Assembly: GCF_030272615.1 (NCBI RefSeq)
Contig: NC_081410.1
Coordinates: 284,209,957-284,273,956 of the forward strand
Direction of reading: 5' to 3'
Origin: Cryptomeria japonica
Taxonomy: Eukaryota; Streptophyta; Pinopsida; Cupressales; Cupressaceae
DNA: 64,000 bases
Below the pieces are notes generated by a model that did no database searches, had not been told where the DNA came from, and worked only from the letters and a program-made list of their open reading frames with translations. Below, in pieces: positions 11,140 through 21,343 of this stretch. The number at the start of each line of letters is the position of its first letter. Position 1 is the first letter of the stretch. A program made the translations under genes and the position numbers.

Positions 11140-14100
11140 TTAGTTACCATTCGGAGGTGGCAACTGGTCAAAAATGGATTTGTACTTAGTCTGTGCTTTG
11201 GTGAGGGCGACAAAGAGTGCATCCTTTACACTGTCCATTAAATAATTCTGGGCTTGAATATCAGCCAATAATGATATTAAGCCATCTAGAGTGCTTCCCT
11301 CTAGTGTAGTAGATAGGTATGTGGCTCGGTTGATCTGTTCTTGGACGGATGAAAGATGAGGAAGGAATAATGTCTGAAGTGTCATTATGTCCATCTTGAT
11401 CTTGTGTTCTTCATTTCTAAGGTCCAATTGTTGAGCCATGAAGTGTTGTAGCTTTGTATAGAAATTCTGAACTAAATTTGGCTCTGTGGTCAACTTATTT
11501 GAGAGATCGGTGATCTCTTTCTCAATTGCTTTTGTTTTATTTTTGATGTCTTTAATGAATAAAGAAAATGTATAGAGTTTTTGAAATAAATAAAAAATGT
11601 GCTTGAGTTGAGGGGTCAACTTAGCAATAAATTTGACAAGTTTAACTTTGCCAATAGCTATAGCTTTATGTACCTCTTCTATCATTTTTGTAGTGAGCTC
11701 TTTGTCTTTTAGCTTGCTCAAATATTCCGATGCATCTACTCCATATGTCTCTATCTTTGTTAGGAGTTCATCCAGTTGAATGTGGATGGCTGCATCTATT
11801 AACACTATAGCTTTAGGTAGCATATCTATTAAGAGTTCTTTTACCTTTTGAAGTACTTTATTTTTCTTTTGAATCGCCATTTTCTTCTCTTGTTCATCCT
11901 TTGCTTTGCATAGTTCACTAAAATCAATGAGTTCTTGCCCCTTTAATTTGGATATATCAACATTGGGAAACACTATTGGTTTTGACAAATCAACTTTAAA
12001 ACTATGCTTTTTCATCTTCTTTTCTTTACCTTTCACCAATGGAACTAAGACAATGGCTTGTGAGGGTTGATGACCCTTGGTAGGTTGCTTAGTAGAGGCA
12101 ACACTTTGGTTAGTTTCTTTAGCCTTTGTAGAGTCCTTTGGTGTCTCGATACCCATTGTCTCATTTGCAACATTTTCAATGCTAGAAGGTGCTTGAGATG
12201 TGTGTTCTTGAGTAGTACCTTCTCCTACTATAGACTTGTGACCTTCAGTGCCTTGATCCGTATCCTGAGGGGTTTCGGTTGAGACAGGTTGATTGATCGG
12301 TGGATAAGGCTGAACTTGTTCCAAGACTAATTCACTAGATACAAGTTTTGCATATGCATTGCCTTTTATCATTTCCTATTCTAGTGCCTCTATATCCATG
12401 ATATCTTCATTTATTTGAATGGTGTCAGCAAGGTCTCACTCGGTAACATCAAGATCTTGCTCGGTGACATCAACAATTTCAACTGCAGCTTGTTCACTAG
12501 CATCCTTGGCTTTAAAGATTTCCTATCACTGTGCTTTTATCTCATTTTCCACTTCAATATATAGCCCATTCATCAGTTTTAAGGCTCTTTGTTTGATGAG
12601 AAACTTTGAGTTGTAGGTTGTCCGATGTTCCTTTATTTTAGCTACATACATGTCAGGAAAGAGATGTACCAGACTTCTTTCTCTGATCTGTTTCTCTGAG
12701 TCCATTGCATACTTCCACCTATTGTCAATATGTAAATATAATTCATTTGGAAGTGACTTAGATAGTTCTAATGGAGCCAACCAAAATTTTAGAAGTGTGC
12801 AGATGACAGCTTCTTCAATTTGTCTCTTTTCATCATTATTCCTAGTTTCATACTTAACATATCTAAATCCTCCAAATCCACCATATTCTTTTAGATTAGC
12901 ACAAAAATTTTCCACACTATGTACATTTACCTTCTTGCTCTTGACAATCTGAAATTCGCTTACATCCTTAGATTCGGTGTCGCTAGACTCTTTCTCCAAA
13001 ATGAGTCTCCGAGTAGATTTCTTGTAGGTCTTTGTTACCTTAGGAGTAGTAACACTCTTTGCTTTCTTACTCGGTGAAGCTGCAGATGCTCTAGTGAGTC
13101 AGTGAGGCCTTTGATGTGTCTTGTTTCTTTCTTTTCAACACTTTTCCCTTCGGCAATTTGGTGCTCAATGTTATAGCTACCTCTTGGGCTTCAGATTCCT
13201 CTTTGGTAATGGCTAAAGTGCCTTTGACAGGTGTCGAGGAAGAGTCTTCTTTGAATTTCTCCAATAATGCCTTTATCATCTTTGTTGCCTTTCTTGTAGC
13301 TTTGGGTACTACAATGCTCATTTTTACCTTTTCCTTTACTTCTTCATAGGTTCCATACCTGAGCTCAGTAGCATGTCTTGGCAATGTGAGAAATGTATCA
13401 ATTTGCTATTGTGTGATATCAAAATCAATCTCATAACCCATCGGTGACAAAGATTGAGTTCTTGGTTCCATAGCATTCACATAATAGTAATCAGTGTCTA
13501 CTTCAAAACATATGTCATTTTTGTATTTCTCCACTAGCTGGGGTGAAATTCTATACCTGTTATGCATTTTCTCTTGGAACTTACTGAAGTAATCATCTGT
13601 AATATCATTGAAATTATCACCTAACTTCTTAATGAAGTCATTGATCTGATGGGTGATTGGTCAGTGTAGTTCCCAAACAACTTTACCGACTGATGGAAAG
13701 AATTTTTCAAAATAGAAAAACATGCATACAAGTAGCGATCCAAACTTTAGTGTATTTGTCGAGTTGTTCTTCTTCGGCTTCCTGATGGTGTTCAGATTCT
13801 CAAATAGGTTTTTCAGCAACACCTCATAAAGATCAATTTTCATTCCCTTTTTCACAATTTTGTATGCTAGGTCTACTACTGTACAGGGTACACTATTTTC
13901 CCTTGCTAATTGGAAGAAATAGTAGCCTATTACTCTAATGGCAAATTTTAGTTCTTCATCTATGACATTGTTCAATTTTAGTCCTCTGCAATATGATTCC
14001 ACTCCAGTTAAACTGATCAATTCCTTCTGTGATATCATCTTTTGAGCTCGAGCATGATCATAAATAGGGTAACTGGTAATTAGATGAATGATTTCCTTGG

Positions 14101-14502
14101 TAATCTTAAATGGTTGCTCTTCTAGCCACATGAAATCATCATGAACTCTACTTAGAACAAACTTGACCCATTGGGGTTTGAACACACAGGGATGGGTTTG
14201 AACACACAGGGATAGGTTAGGGCTTCAGTTAATCCCTTGATCTTAATGTGCTCATACTTGCTATTCAATTTACCATCTGTGCATGATTCATCATAGGTGT
14301 CTTTGATTTCAACATGACCGAGTTCTTCAACACGACATTTGGTGAAGAATCTCACATCCTTGACTAATAACACTCTATCCAGGATGAGTGAAAATGCGGT
14401 TTTGTCATCTGGTTTAGATGCAACTTTGGGAGTCAAAGAGTATTTTAGTGAGGGCTTTTCAACATTCTTGACAACAATGGGATCTTGGATCTTAGGTGCC
14501 AT
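11140..14502 (-). pseudogene. LARD1 long unknown ORF: helical domain plus coiled-coil tail, in place of pol
   Basis: Starts at the ATG at 14502 (MAPKIQDP) and ends at the stop just below 11140 (PPPNGN). It is readable in blocks at 14502-14152, 14185-13661, about 13640-13091, 12999-12526 and 12372-11140, separated by stops and a 20-bp duplication. The N-terminal half contains FVLSRVHDDF, then FKITKEIIHLI, then a helical stretch with GMKIDLYEVL. The middle is Lys-rich, and the last 410 residues are Thr/Gln-rich then strongly helical and coiled-coil-like. Nothing resembles protease, integrase, RT or RNase H. LARD2 encodes a clear homologue in the same position. I infer a structural or targeting protein; its general layout recalls plant mobile-domain or 'putative plant transposon' proteins, but I cannot assign a family. 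Confidence 0.72.
14174..14213 (+). repeat. 20-bp tandem duplication that shifts the LARD1 ORF
   Basis: GGGTTTGAACACACAGGGAT occurs twice in succession (14174-14193 and 14194-14213). Twenty is not a multiple of three, so it explains the frame break between the MAPKIQ block and the FKPQWVKF block. Confidence 0.92.
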
Positions 14503-15027
14503 TTGTAGATTTCAAATAAAAAACTAACAAAAGATCCTTAGGGTTTTAGTATTTCAAACGATAGATGCTTCACACTTATCAGATAATAGCAACTTGATAA
14601 GATCAGTAAACTAGCTTAACAATGCATTGAGATTGATGTAAATACCTTGAATTTGCTTTGTAGGAGGTTTGATCGCCTTTGAATCACTTTGCTCTGCTCT
14701 CTCGAAAACTTGGTAAGTAAAAATGACTGCATAAATGCTTTAAGTACATAATATGTCTTATCAGGCTTCGTGTGGGTTAGGTCAAAAATATTAAATGCAC
14801 TCGATTCCACTAAACTTTCTTTCCTTTTTCTGCTTTAACTGAGTAACCCATCTTCCTTCATTTACCGACTTGACAAGTTTCCTGTATAGTGCTCCAAAAG
14901 ACTTTGATAGAATTTCAAACTTACTAATACATCTTTAACTATGCAAATTTTGAATTAAGTACATAATAGAATAGGAACTGATAAGATTTAACCTTGAGAG
15001 AATGCAATCCCTTCATACCTTTACCGA
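14503..15027 (-). other. LARD1 spacer between gag-like gene and unknown ORF
   Basis: About 525 bp without a convincing frame. A 64-residue open frame at 14616-14810 has no recognisable feature and no counterpart seen in LARD2. Confidence 0.5.
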
Positions 15028-16381
15028 TTAGTTTGGAATAGGTGCACCTAACTCAATAGGTAAGGTGCTTTCATCAATTGACACAATTTCCTTCTTTTTC
15101 CAAATCATCTGTAATTTGTCTTTTATTTCATCAGTGTCTTTTCTAGGTTGATCTCTGCAATCTCTAGCCAAGTGTCCAACTTTGTGACAATGAAAATATG
15201 CCATACCAGGATTTCTCCATGATCTTTAGCTATTCATCCCAAAAATTATAAAGCAGTTGGCACTTATATGTCCATATCTTCCACAACATTCACACCATAT
15301 CCTTGTATTGTAATCCCATGGTACTGCATAATACTGTTGGTAAGGATTTGTGTGAGTTCAGTAACCTCTAGCATTTTCTCGGTGTATAGACCACATATAG
15401 TTCTTTTGCTTAAACCAACTCTTCTCTATACTATGTCCATATCTATTGCAATTTTTACAAAACCCTTTGAATTTTGCCTTCTAATAATTGTTAACAGACT
15501 TTGTCCTACATTGATTAGATGCATGACCATATCTATTGCAATTATGACAATAACCATTGGATTTAGTGACATTCGGTTTCTTACCTTTTCTAATTTGGCA
15601 TATGTTGGCAGTATGACCTTGATTTCCATAGTAGTTGCAAATAGGCTTCTTTCTTTTGATGTTGTTCTTGATTCCAGCTTGCTTTGATGATTCTCCTCTC
15701 TCGGTAGTATGAATTCCCTTCTCAGTAGAGTCTTTTCCTTTGTAACCGAGTCCTGCATCTTTGTTGGGTCTTCTTGTATTTAGTTGCTCATCCAACATCT
15801 TTGATGCTTCATAACTCTTGTTCAGTGTTTCTTTGGATTTCTTCTTTGTTTCAAGTTCATTGGTCAACCTTGATACTTCAAGTTTCAATGCTTGATTCTC
15901 ATCATCTTTCAAATTTGTTACATGATGTGCATAACCTAGTTGATCTGATAGGTTTTGTTGAATTCCAGTCATCCTTGTGATTTCATCATTCTTATCAGAT
16001 ACTAAGACTTCAAGTTGTTGTTTCTCTCTTTCTAGATCTCTTACCTTATCCTCGGCAGTCCTCAATGCATCAAGATGTTCAGTCATCTATGTGCTGAAAT
16101 GTTCATGTTCTCTTTTCATTGCTTTTAGTTGATCAGCCAGTGCTTTGTTCTTTTCTTTCAATACTCCAATCAATTCTTCAGTCTCTTCAGACATACTGTT
16201 CTCAGATGATGTCTCAATTTGTTCCACTAACTCTTGAGAGTCTTGCAAATCATCAGATAATCTTCTTCCTATTTTTTAGAGAATTTTGCATTTGTCTTTG
16301 TATGTCTGCAATCATTTGATTAGCATGATCCAGCTCTTCTTGCATATAAATAGTTCTCCGAGATTGTTTATAGCCTTCCAT
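15028..16381 (-). pseudogene. LARD1 gag-like protein: coiled coil plus five zinc knuckles
   Basis: The frame begins at ATG 16381 (MEGYKQSRR), 50 bases after the primer-site relic. The first 200 or so residues are heptad-rich and charged (DKVRDLEREKQQLEVL), a long coiled coil. Five CCHC-type knuckles follow: CNYYGNQGHTANIC (second Cys is Tyr), CHNCNRYGHASNQC (intact), CKNCNRYGHSIEKS (last Cys lost), CECCGRYGHISANC (intact) and FHCHKVGHLARDC (first Cys is Phe). Frameshifts near 16260 and 15480 and stops break the frame; it ends GAPIPN with a stop at 15028. CCHC knuckles bind RNA in retrotransposon Gag; that role is inferred here. Five is more than the usual one. Confidence 0.82.
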
Positions 16382-16429
16382 TGATAAGATCTTTCTCTTT
16401 AGGCAGTTAAACCCTTTTCCAAGATTGAA

Positions 16430-16443
16430 GCTTTGATAACAAT
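16430..16443 (-). other. LARD1 primer binding site relic
   Basis: On the minus strand ATTGTTATCAAAGC directly follows the LTR end, two mismatches from ATTGGTATCAGAGC. Confidence 0.8.
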
Positions 16444-17634
16444 TGTTAGGCCCAATATGGAAAGCTAATGTATTGAGAGGGGAGGGGTGAATCAGTACTT
16501 CAAAACTTTTCTTCAATAATAACTTTACTATTATGCATAAACTGAGTAGTGTAGTAACATAATATAAAGCTAAAACAAATAGATAACAATCATACATGAT
16601 TCACTCCATAACACATATATTTTGGTTATGCAAAAAATATTGGTTAGAGAGAAAAACTGCGGTGGGGATGGCACCCACAACTTCACTAGTACAATAATAA
16701 AGGTTTCTCAGTTAGAGCTACATGATTAGCTATTTCTGATAGCTTACCCTGTTAGGAGTATCAATATCTGTTAGATCTACCTTGCTAAAGGATTTTACAA
16801 CACTTAATCTAAATGTTGCACCTGGTTAGAGGCTTTACAATTTATAGACTTGATTAGTCTCTTTTACCCTGTTAAAGGTTTCTCTTACAACTTCAAAATA
16901 TTACAATAAAATCATTACAAATATCTGCAACTTTACATCTGAAATGTTATAGCAGATTTTATATGCTTGGAATAAGATTACCTTGCTTATAGCCTACCTC
17001 GGTAACCTATATAGTAACTCGGTAAACCCTTCTGTTTACTTTGTTCTTTGATTGTTCTTTGAAATCCTTCTCAGTGATCTATGTGTCTCTATAGCAGTCA
17101 TAACACTTAGTGCTTTCACATGTCTTGCTTCATATATTTTGATATCTTCCTTTCTATCATTCTACATGTATATTTTTTATCTTAATCCATGTTGTATAAA
17201 TAGATCTCTTATGTCAGTGATCCATTCATTGCTTCAATCTTAGAAATATATTTTATCAAATGAATAACCATGCAAAATATTTCATTGGTTAGATGACCTC
17301 AAAATCATACACAATCTTTAAGTGCAATTTCCAATGTGATAATGGTTAGATGTTCCTCGATCTTGTAACACATTTCCATATGTATGTCTAGGTTCAATGA
17401 ATCTGGTAACACATTTCACTCAGTGTATATCAACTCGGTGTGTCATCTTTGCTACTTGGTAGACATGGAATGATACTCAATAGACAACTTGGTGTATACT
17501 ACGCTCTGAGACTATTATCTTCTATAACCGACTGGACTGTGCATACCGACTGAATATCTCGGTAGAGATAACCAACTAGAGTATATAGAATAACTTTGAA
17601 CATAAAACTAATGGCAACTTGATAAGTAGTAACA
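16444..17634 (-). repeat. LARD1 5' LTR
   Basis: Plus-strand start TGTTAGGCCC, end AGTAGTAACA, followed by the TAAGA target copy at 17635-17639. It has 15 bases (around 17420-17435) absent from the other LTR. This copy keeps the TG terminus that the left copy has lost. Confidence 0.93.
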
Positions 17635-17639
17635 TAAGA

Positions 17640-17932
17640 GTGGGCAATAACAACAACAATAGTCAAAACCAAAATAGTTCCAGGGCCAACAAGGTGGCAA
17701 TTCTTAGTATAAGAAGGGTAGGAACTGGTAGAGGGGCAAACAGGGCCCTATAGGGCAGGTGTCGTAGAGTGCATCTTATGCCCCTAGCCAGGGAAGTTTC
17801 TAGCAATCTAGTAGACCGATAGGTAATAGAGAAGCTTGCTTCTCATGTGGGTAGTTTGGTCACAGAACTACGCAGTGCCCTCAAAATTTCCACAACATAG
17901 GTAGTTAGAGGCCAACAACATCTGAACCTACA
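17640..17932 (+). pseudogene. Chromovirus gag, 3' part with zinc knuckle
   Basis: Continuation of the chromovirus gag after the LARD1 insertion. An Asn/Gln/Arg-rich linker precedes a CCHC knuckle at about 17834-17878, reading CFSCG-stop-FGHRTTQC; the stop is a TAG inside the knuckle. A second stop precedes the protease. Confidence 0.88.
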
Positions 17933-20900
17933 GTGGGAGATGTAGGTAGATCCCATAGAGTATTTGCAGTGGTAGATGACCGCCAAGCTGATCATCAAGG
18001 TACAGTCATTGAGGTAGTAGGTATGTTGCATGGAAACCCTATCTCTATACTTTTTGATTATGGAGCTTCTAATTCTTTTATTTCTTCATCCATTGTGGAG
18101 CGGTGTGGACTTATGTCTGCTATGCAAGCGGATAGGTGGCAAGTAGAGTTGGCTACAACTGTCCGTGTTTTTGTAGATGCCTCTATTCCCAATTGTGAGT
18201 TGAAACTAGGAACCGTAGTTACTTTAGTTGACCTTTGTGTTATTCCTTTGGGATCTTATGGAGTTGTATTGGGGATGGATTGGCTATTATTTCATAGTGC
18301 TCATATATATTGTCGCAAGAAGATAGTGGAATGTTTAAATGACCTGGGAAAAGAAGTGGAGATTGTTGGAGTACAGAGGCTGATATCCCTACATATGATC
18401 TCCGCTATGCAACTTAAGCGGTGTATGTTTAGAGGATGTTAGATTTTTGCAATTTCTCTTGAGGAATTGGATGAGTCAAAGAGTCAAAAAATCACTCTTG
18501 ATAGTCATCCTATTCTTAGAGAGTACGCAGATGTGTTTCCATTGGATATTCTTGGTATGCCTCCGTAGCGAGACATAAACTTTCATGTTGACTTGGTTCC
18601 TGGTGCAGAACCTATTTTGAGAGCTCCATATCAGATGACTACTCATGATTTAAGTGAGTTGAAATTGTAGATAGAAGAATTATTGGCCAAGGGATTCATT
18701 CATCCTAGTGTTTCCCCTTAGGGTGCGCCTATTATCTTCTTTAAGAAGAAAGATGGTTCTCTTTGGTTATGCATTGATTATCGACAACTGAATAAGGTAA
18801 CCATCTAGAATAGATATTCATTGCCTCGTATAAATGACCTTTTTGATCAGGTTAAGGGAGCCAAGGTGTTCTCTAAGATTGATTTGAAGTCTGGATACCA
18901 TCAGTTACACATTCATGATGCAGACATTCACAAGACAATGTTTCATACTCAATATGGTCACTATGAGTTCACAGTGGTGCCATTCAGGTTGACGAATGCG
19001 CCTTCAATTTTCATGAGCTTAATGAATGGGGTTTTTCGCACCTACCTTGATCATTTCATCATTGTATTCTTGGATGACATTTTGATTTATTCTAGATCTG
19101 TGGAGGAGCATGAGGGTCACTTACATTAGGTACTGCAGTGCTTAAGGGAAAATCAACTCTATGCCAATTTAGAAAAGTGTGACTTCTTCCAGACTGAGGT
19201 GAACTATCTTGGTCATGTGGTTTCAGGCGAAGGTATATCTATGGATCCTTCAAAGATACAAGCCATTGTTGATTGGCCAGTGCCGACCAACGTTTCAGAG
19301 GTTAAGAGTTGTATGGGTTTGGTCAGATATTACCGTCACTTTGTTGAAGACTTTTCTCAGATAGGACACTCGATTACTTCTCTTCAGAGAAAAGGGAAGA
19401 AGTTTGTTTGGTCAGAATAGTGTGAAGCAGCGTTTAAGACCTTGAAGGAACTCCTTGTCAGTGCTTCGATTTTGGCAGTTCTTGATCCATCTGGAGATTT
19501 TATGGTATGCATAGATGCCTCTTTGGAAGGTATAGGTGCAGTACTTATGCAGGATGGACGTGTGGTTGCTTATGAATCTTGCAAACTCAAGAACCATGAG
19601 TTGAACTATCCAGTTCATGATTTAGAGTTGGCAGATGTAGTTCATGCTTTGGTTAGATGGTGGCATTTCCTATTAGGGCATCGGTATAGTGATCACCACA
19701 ATTTGCAGTATATATTCACACAACCAAACTTGAATGCTCGACTGTGAAGATGGATGGAATTCTTCTGTGAATATGATTTTGAGGTTCGTTATATTCAAGG
19801 GAAAGAGAATGTAGTAGCAGATGCTTTGAGTCATAGGCAGCATGAATTTTCAGCATTATCCCTTGGATGAGACTTGAGAGAGAGAATTCTTGGATTTCTT
19901 CCTCAGGATACTTGGTATTGAGATGTTAGAGTTGTGATAGAGTCTAGAAGGCCTTTAGAGGGTAGATTTTTTGGGTATAACCTTGAAGCAGATGGACTTC
20001 TTTGTCACCATGGATAGATCTATGTACCTCCTTTGGAGGGTATTTGTGTTTTGATCATGACCAAGGCCCATCGTGCACCTTATTTGGCACATCCAGGTGT
20101 CAAGAAGATGCACACAGATCTTAGATAGATTTATCATTGGGCGGGTATGAAACATGACATTGCTGATTTTGTGTCTAAGTGTTTAGAGTGTCAGTGAGTG
20201 AAGGTAGAGCATCAGCACCCAGTAGGGCTTTTGTAGCCTAATCTAGTATCGGATTGGAAATGGGATATCATTTCCATGGATTTCATTGTTGGTTTTCCTA
20301 TCACTTCACGTCGCCATGATGCCATCATGGTCATAGTTGACAGATTGACTAAGGTTGCTCATTTTGTTCCTATTCGAGCTTCCTACACAATAGTAGTCGT
20401 GGCATGAGTCTTCTTAGAAGAAGTAGTGGGATTGCATGGGATTCTGAGGTGGATCATATCTGATAGAGATCCTATCTTTACCTCAGCATTGTGGACCTCA
20501 CTTCAGCATGCTTTGGGGACTTAGTTGAACTTCAGTTCAACCTATCACCCAGAGACAAACAGTCAAACAGAGAGAGTGAATTAGGTATTAGAGGACATGC
20601 TTTTCATGTATGTGATGGACCAACAGTCATGCTAGGAGGATTATATATATCTAGTGGAGTTTTCTTATAACAATGGATATCACAGCTCCATAGGTATGTC
20701 CCCCTTTTAGGCATTATATGGTCATCCTTGTCGCACTCCTTTGAGTTGGGATCAGTTAGAGGATAGAGTGCTTATAGGATCGGATATTCTTCGGGAGATG
20801 GAGCAGTAGGTAAATTAGATCCATGAGCATTTAGTAGTAGCACAGGATAGACAAAAGAAGCATGCAGATGCTCATAGGGTAGATCGTCAATTTTCAGTTG

Positions 20901-21307
20901 GCGACCGTGTGTTCTTGAGAGTGCATCTGTAGAAGAGTCCGATCCGTTATGGAAAGGGTTCTAAGTTGGCGCCTCAGTTTGTTGGACCTTTTGAGATCCT
21001 TGAGAGGATAGAACCTATTGCCTACCATCTTGCCTTGCCACCGAGTCTATCCCGCATCCACGATGTCTTTCATGTTTCAGTTCTTTGACCTTATCATTCG
21101 AATGTGACACATGTTCTTGATTGGAACTCTTTGCAGGTCGAGGATGGGCAGCTTTCCATGGAGCTCATGCACATTCTTCAGCGTCGGGATTTGATCCTTA
21201 GGGGTCACCATCAACCAGGTAAGGGTCCTATGGGACCCAAATGATGAGACCTCAGTGACTTGGGAGGATGCAGCAAAGATGAGAGAGCTGTATTCTTATT
21301 TATTTTA
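17933..21307 (+). pseudogene. Chromovirus pol: protease, RT, RNase H, integrase, chromodomain-like end
   Basis: Gypsy-order polyprotein in pieces. The protease site near 18056 reads DYGAS where DSGAS is expected. RT shows KKDGSLWLCIDYRQLN near 18745, [11 protein letters not shown] near 18873 and FLDD near 19068. RNase H has CIDASLEGIGAVL near 19508 and keeps NVVADALSHR near 19806. Integrase shows an HHCC module (about 20070-20195), then the catalytic triad in MDFIVGFP near 20277, SDRDPIFTS near 20459 and TNSQTERVN near 20560. The end contains RIHDVFHVS and, after a frameshift near 21230, VTWEDAAKMRELYSYLF, the chromodomain-like tail of chromoviruses that guides integration to chromatin marks. 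More than twenty stops, predominantly TAG. Confidence 0.93.
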
Positions 21308-21330
21308 GGCTTCTAGGAGTATGCCTAGTT

Positions 21331-21343
21331 TTGGGGGGGAGAA
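21331..21343 (+). other. Chromovirus polypurine tract
   Basis: TTGGGGGGGAGAA lies directly before the 3' LTR, the expected plus-strand primer. Confidence 0.9.

Larger units (their letters stand above)
9587..17634 (-). mobile_element. Complete pol-less Copia-type LTR element (LARD1)
   Basis: Direct LTRs at 9587-10762 and 16444-17634, 1,176 and 1,191 bp; one clear 15-bp indel matches the length difference. The element is flanked by TAAGA at 9582-9586 and 17635-17639, a perfect 5-bp duplication inside the chromovirus gag. Orientation is minus: the primer-site relic lies left of the right LTR and the purine tract right of the left LTR. The interior encodes a coiled-coil and zinc-knuckle protein and a long unknown ORF; no protease, integrase or RT is visible. 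It would need pol proteins from another Copia element. About 15 differences in the first 270 bases separate the LTRs by eye. Confidence 0.94.

Noticed and set aside
15268-15687. Plus-strand hydrophobic 139-codon frame
   Set aside because: Antisense to the LARD1 zinc-knuckle region; the minus strand shows clear CCHC motifs.
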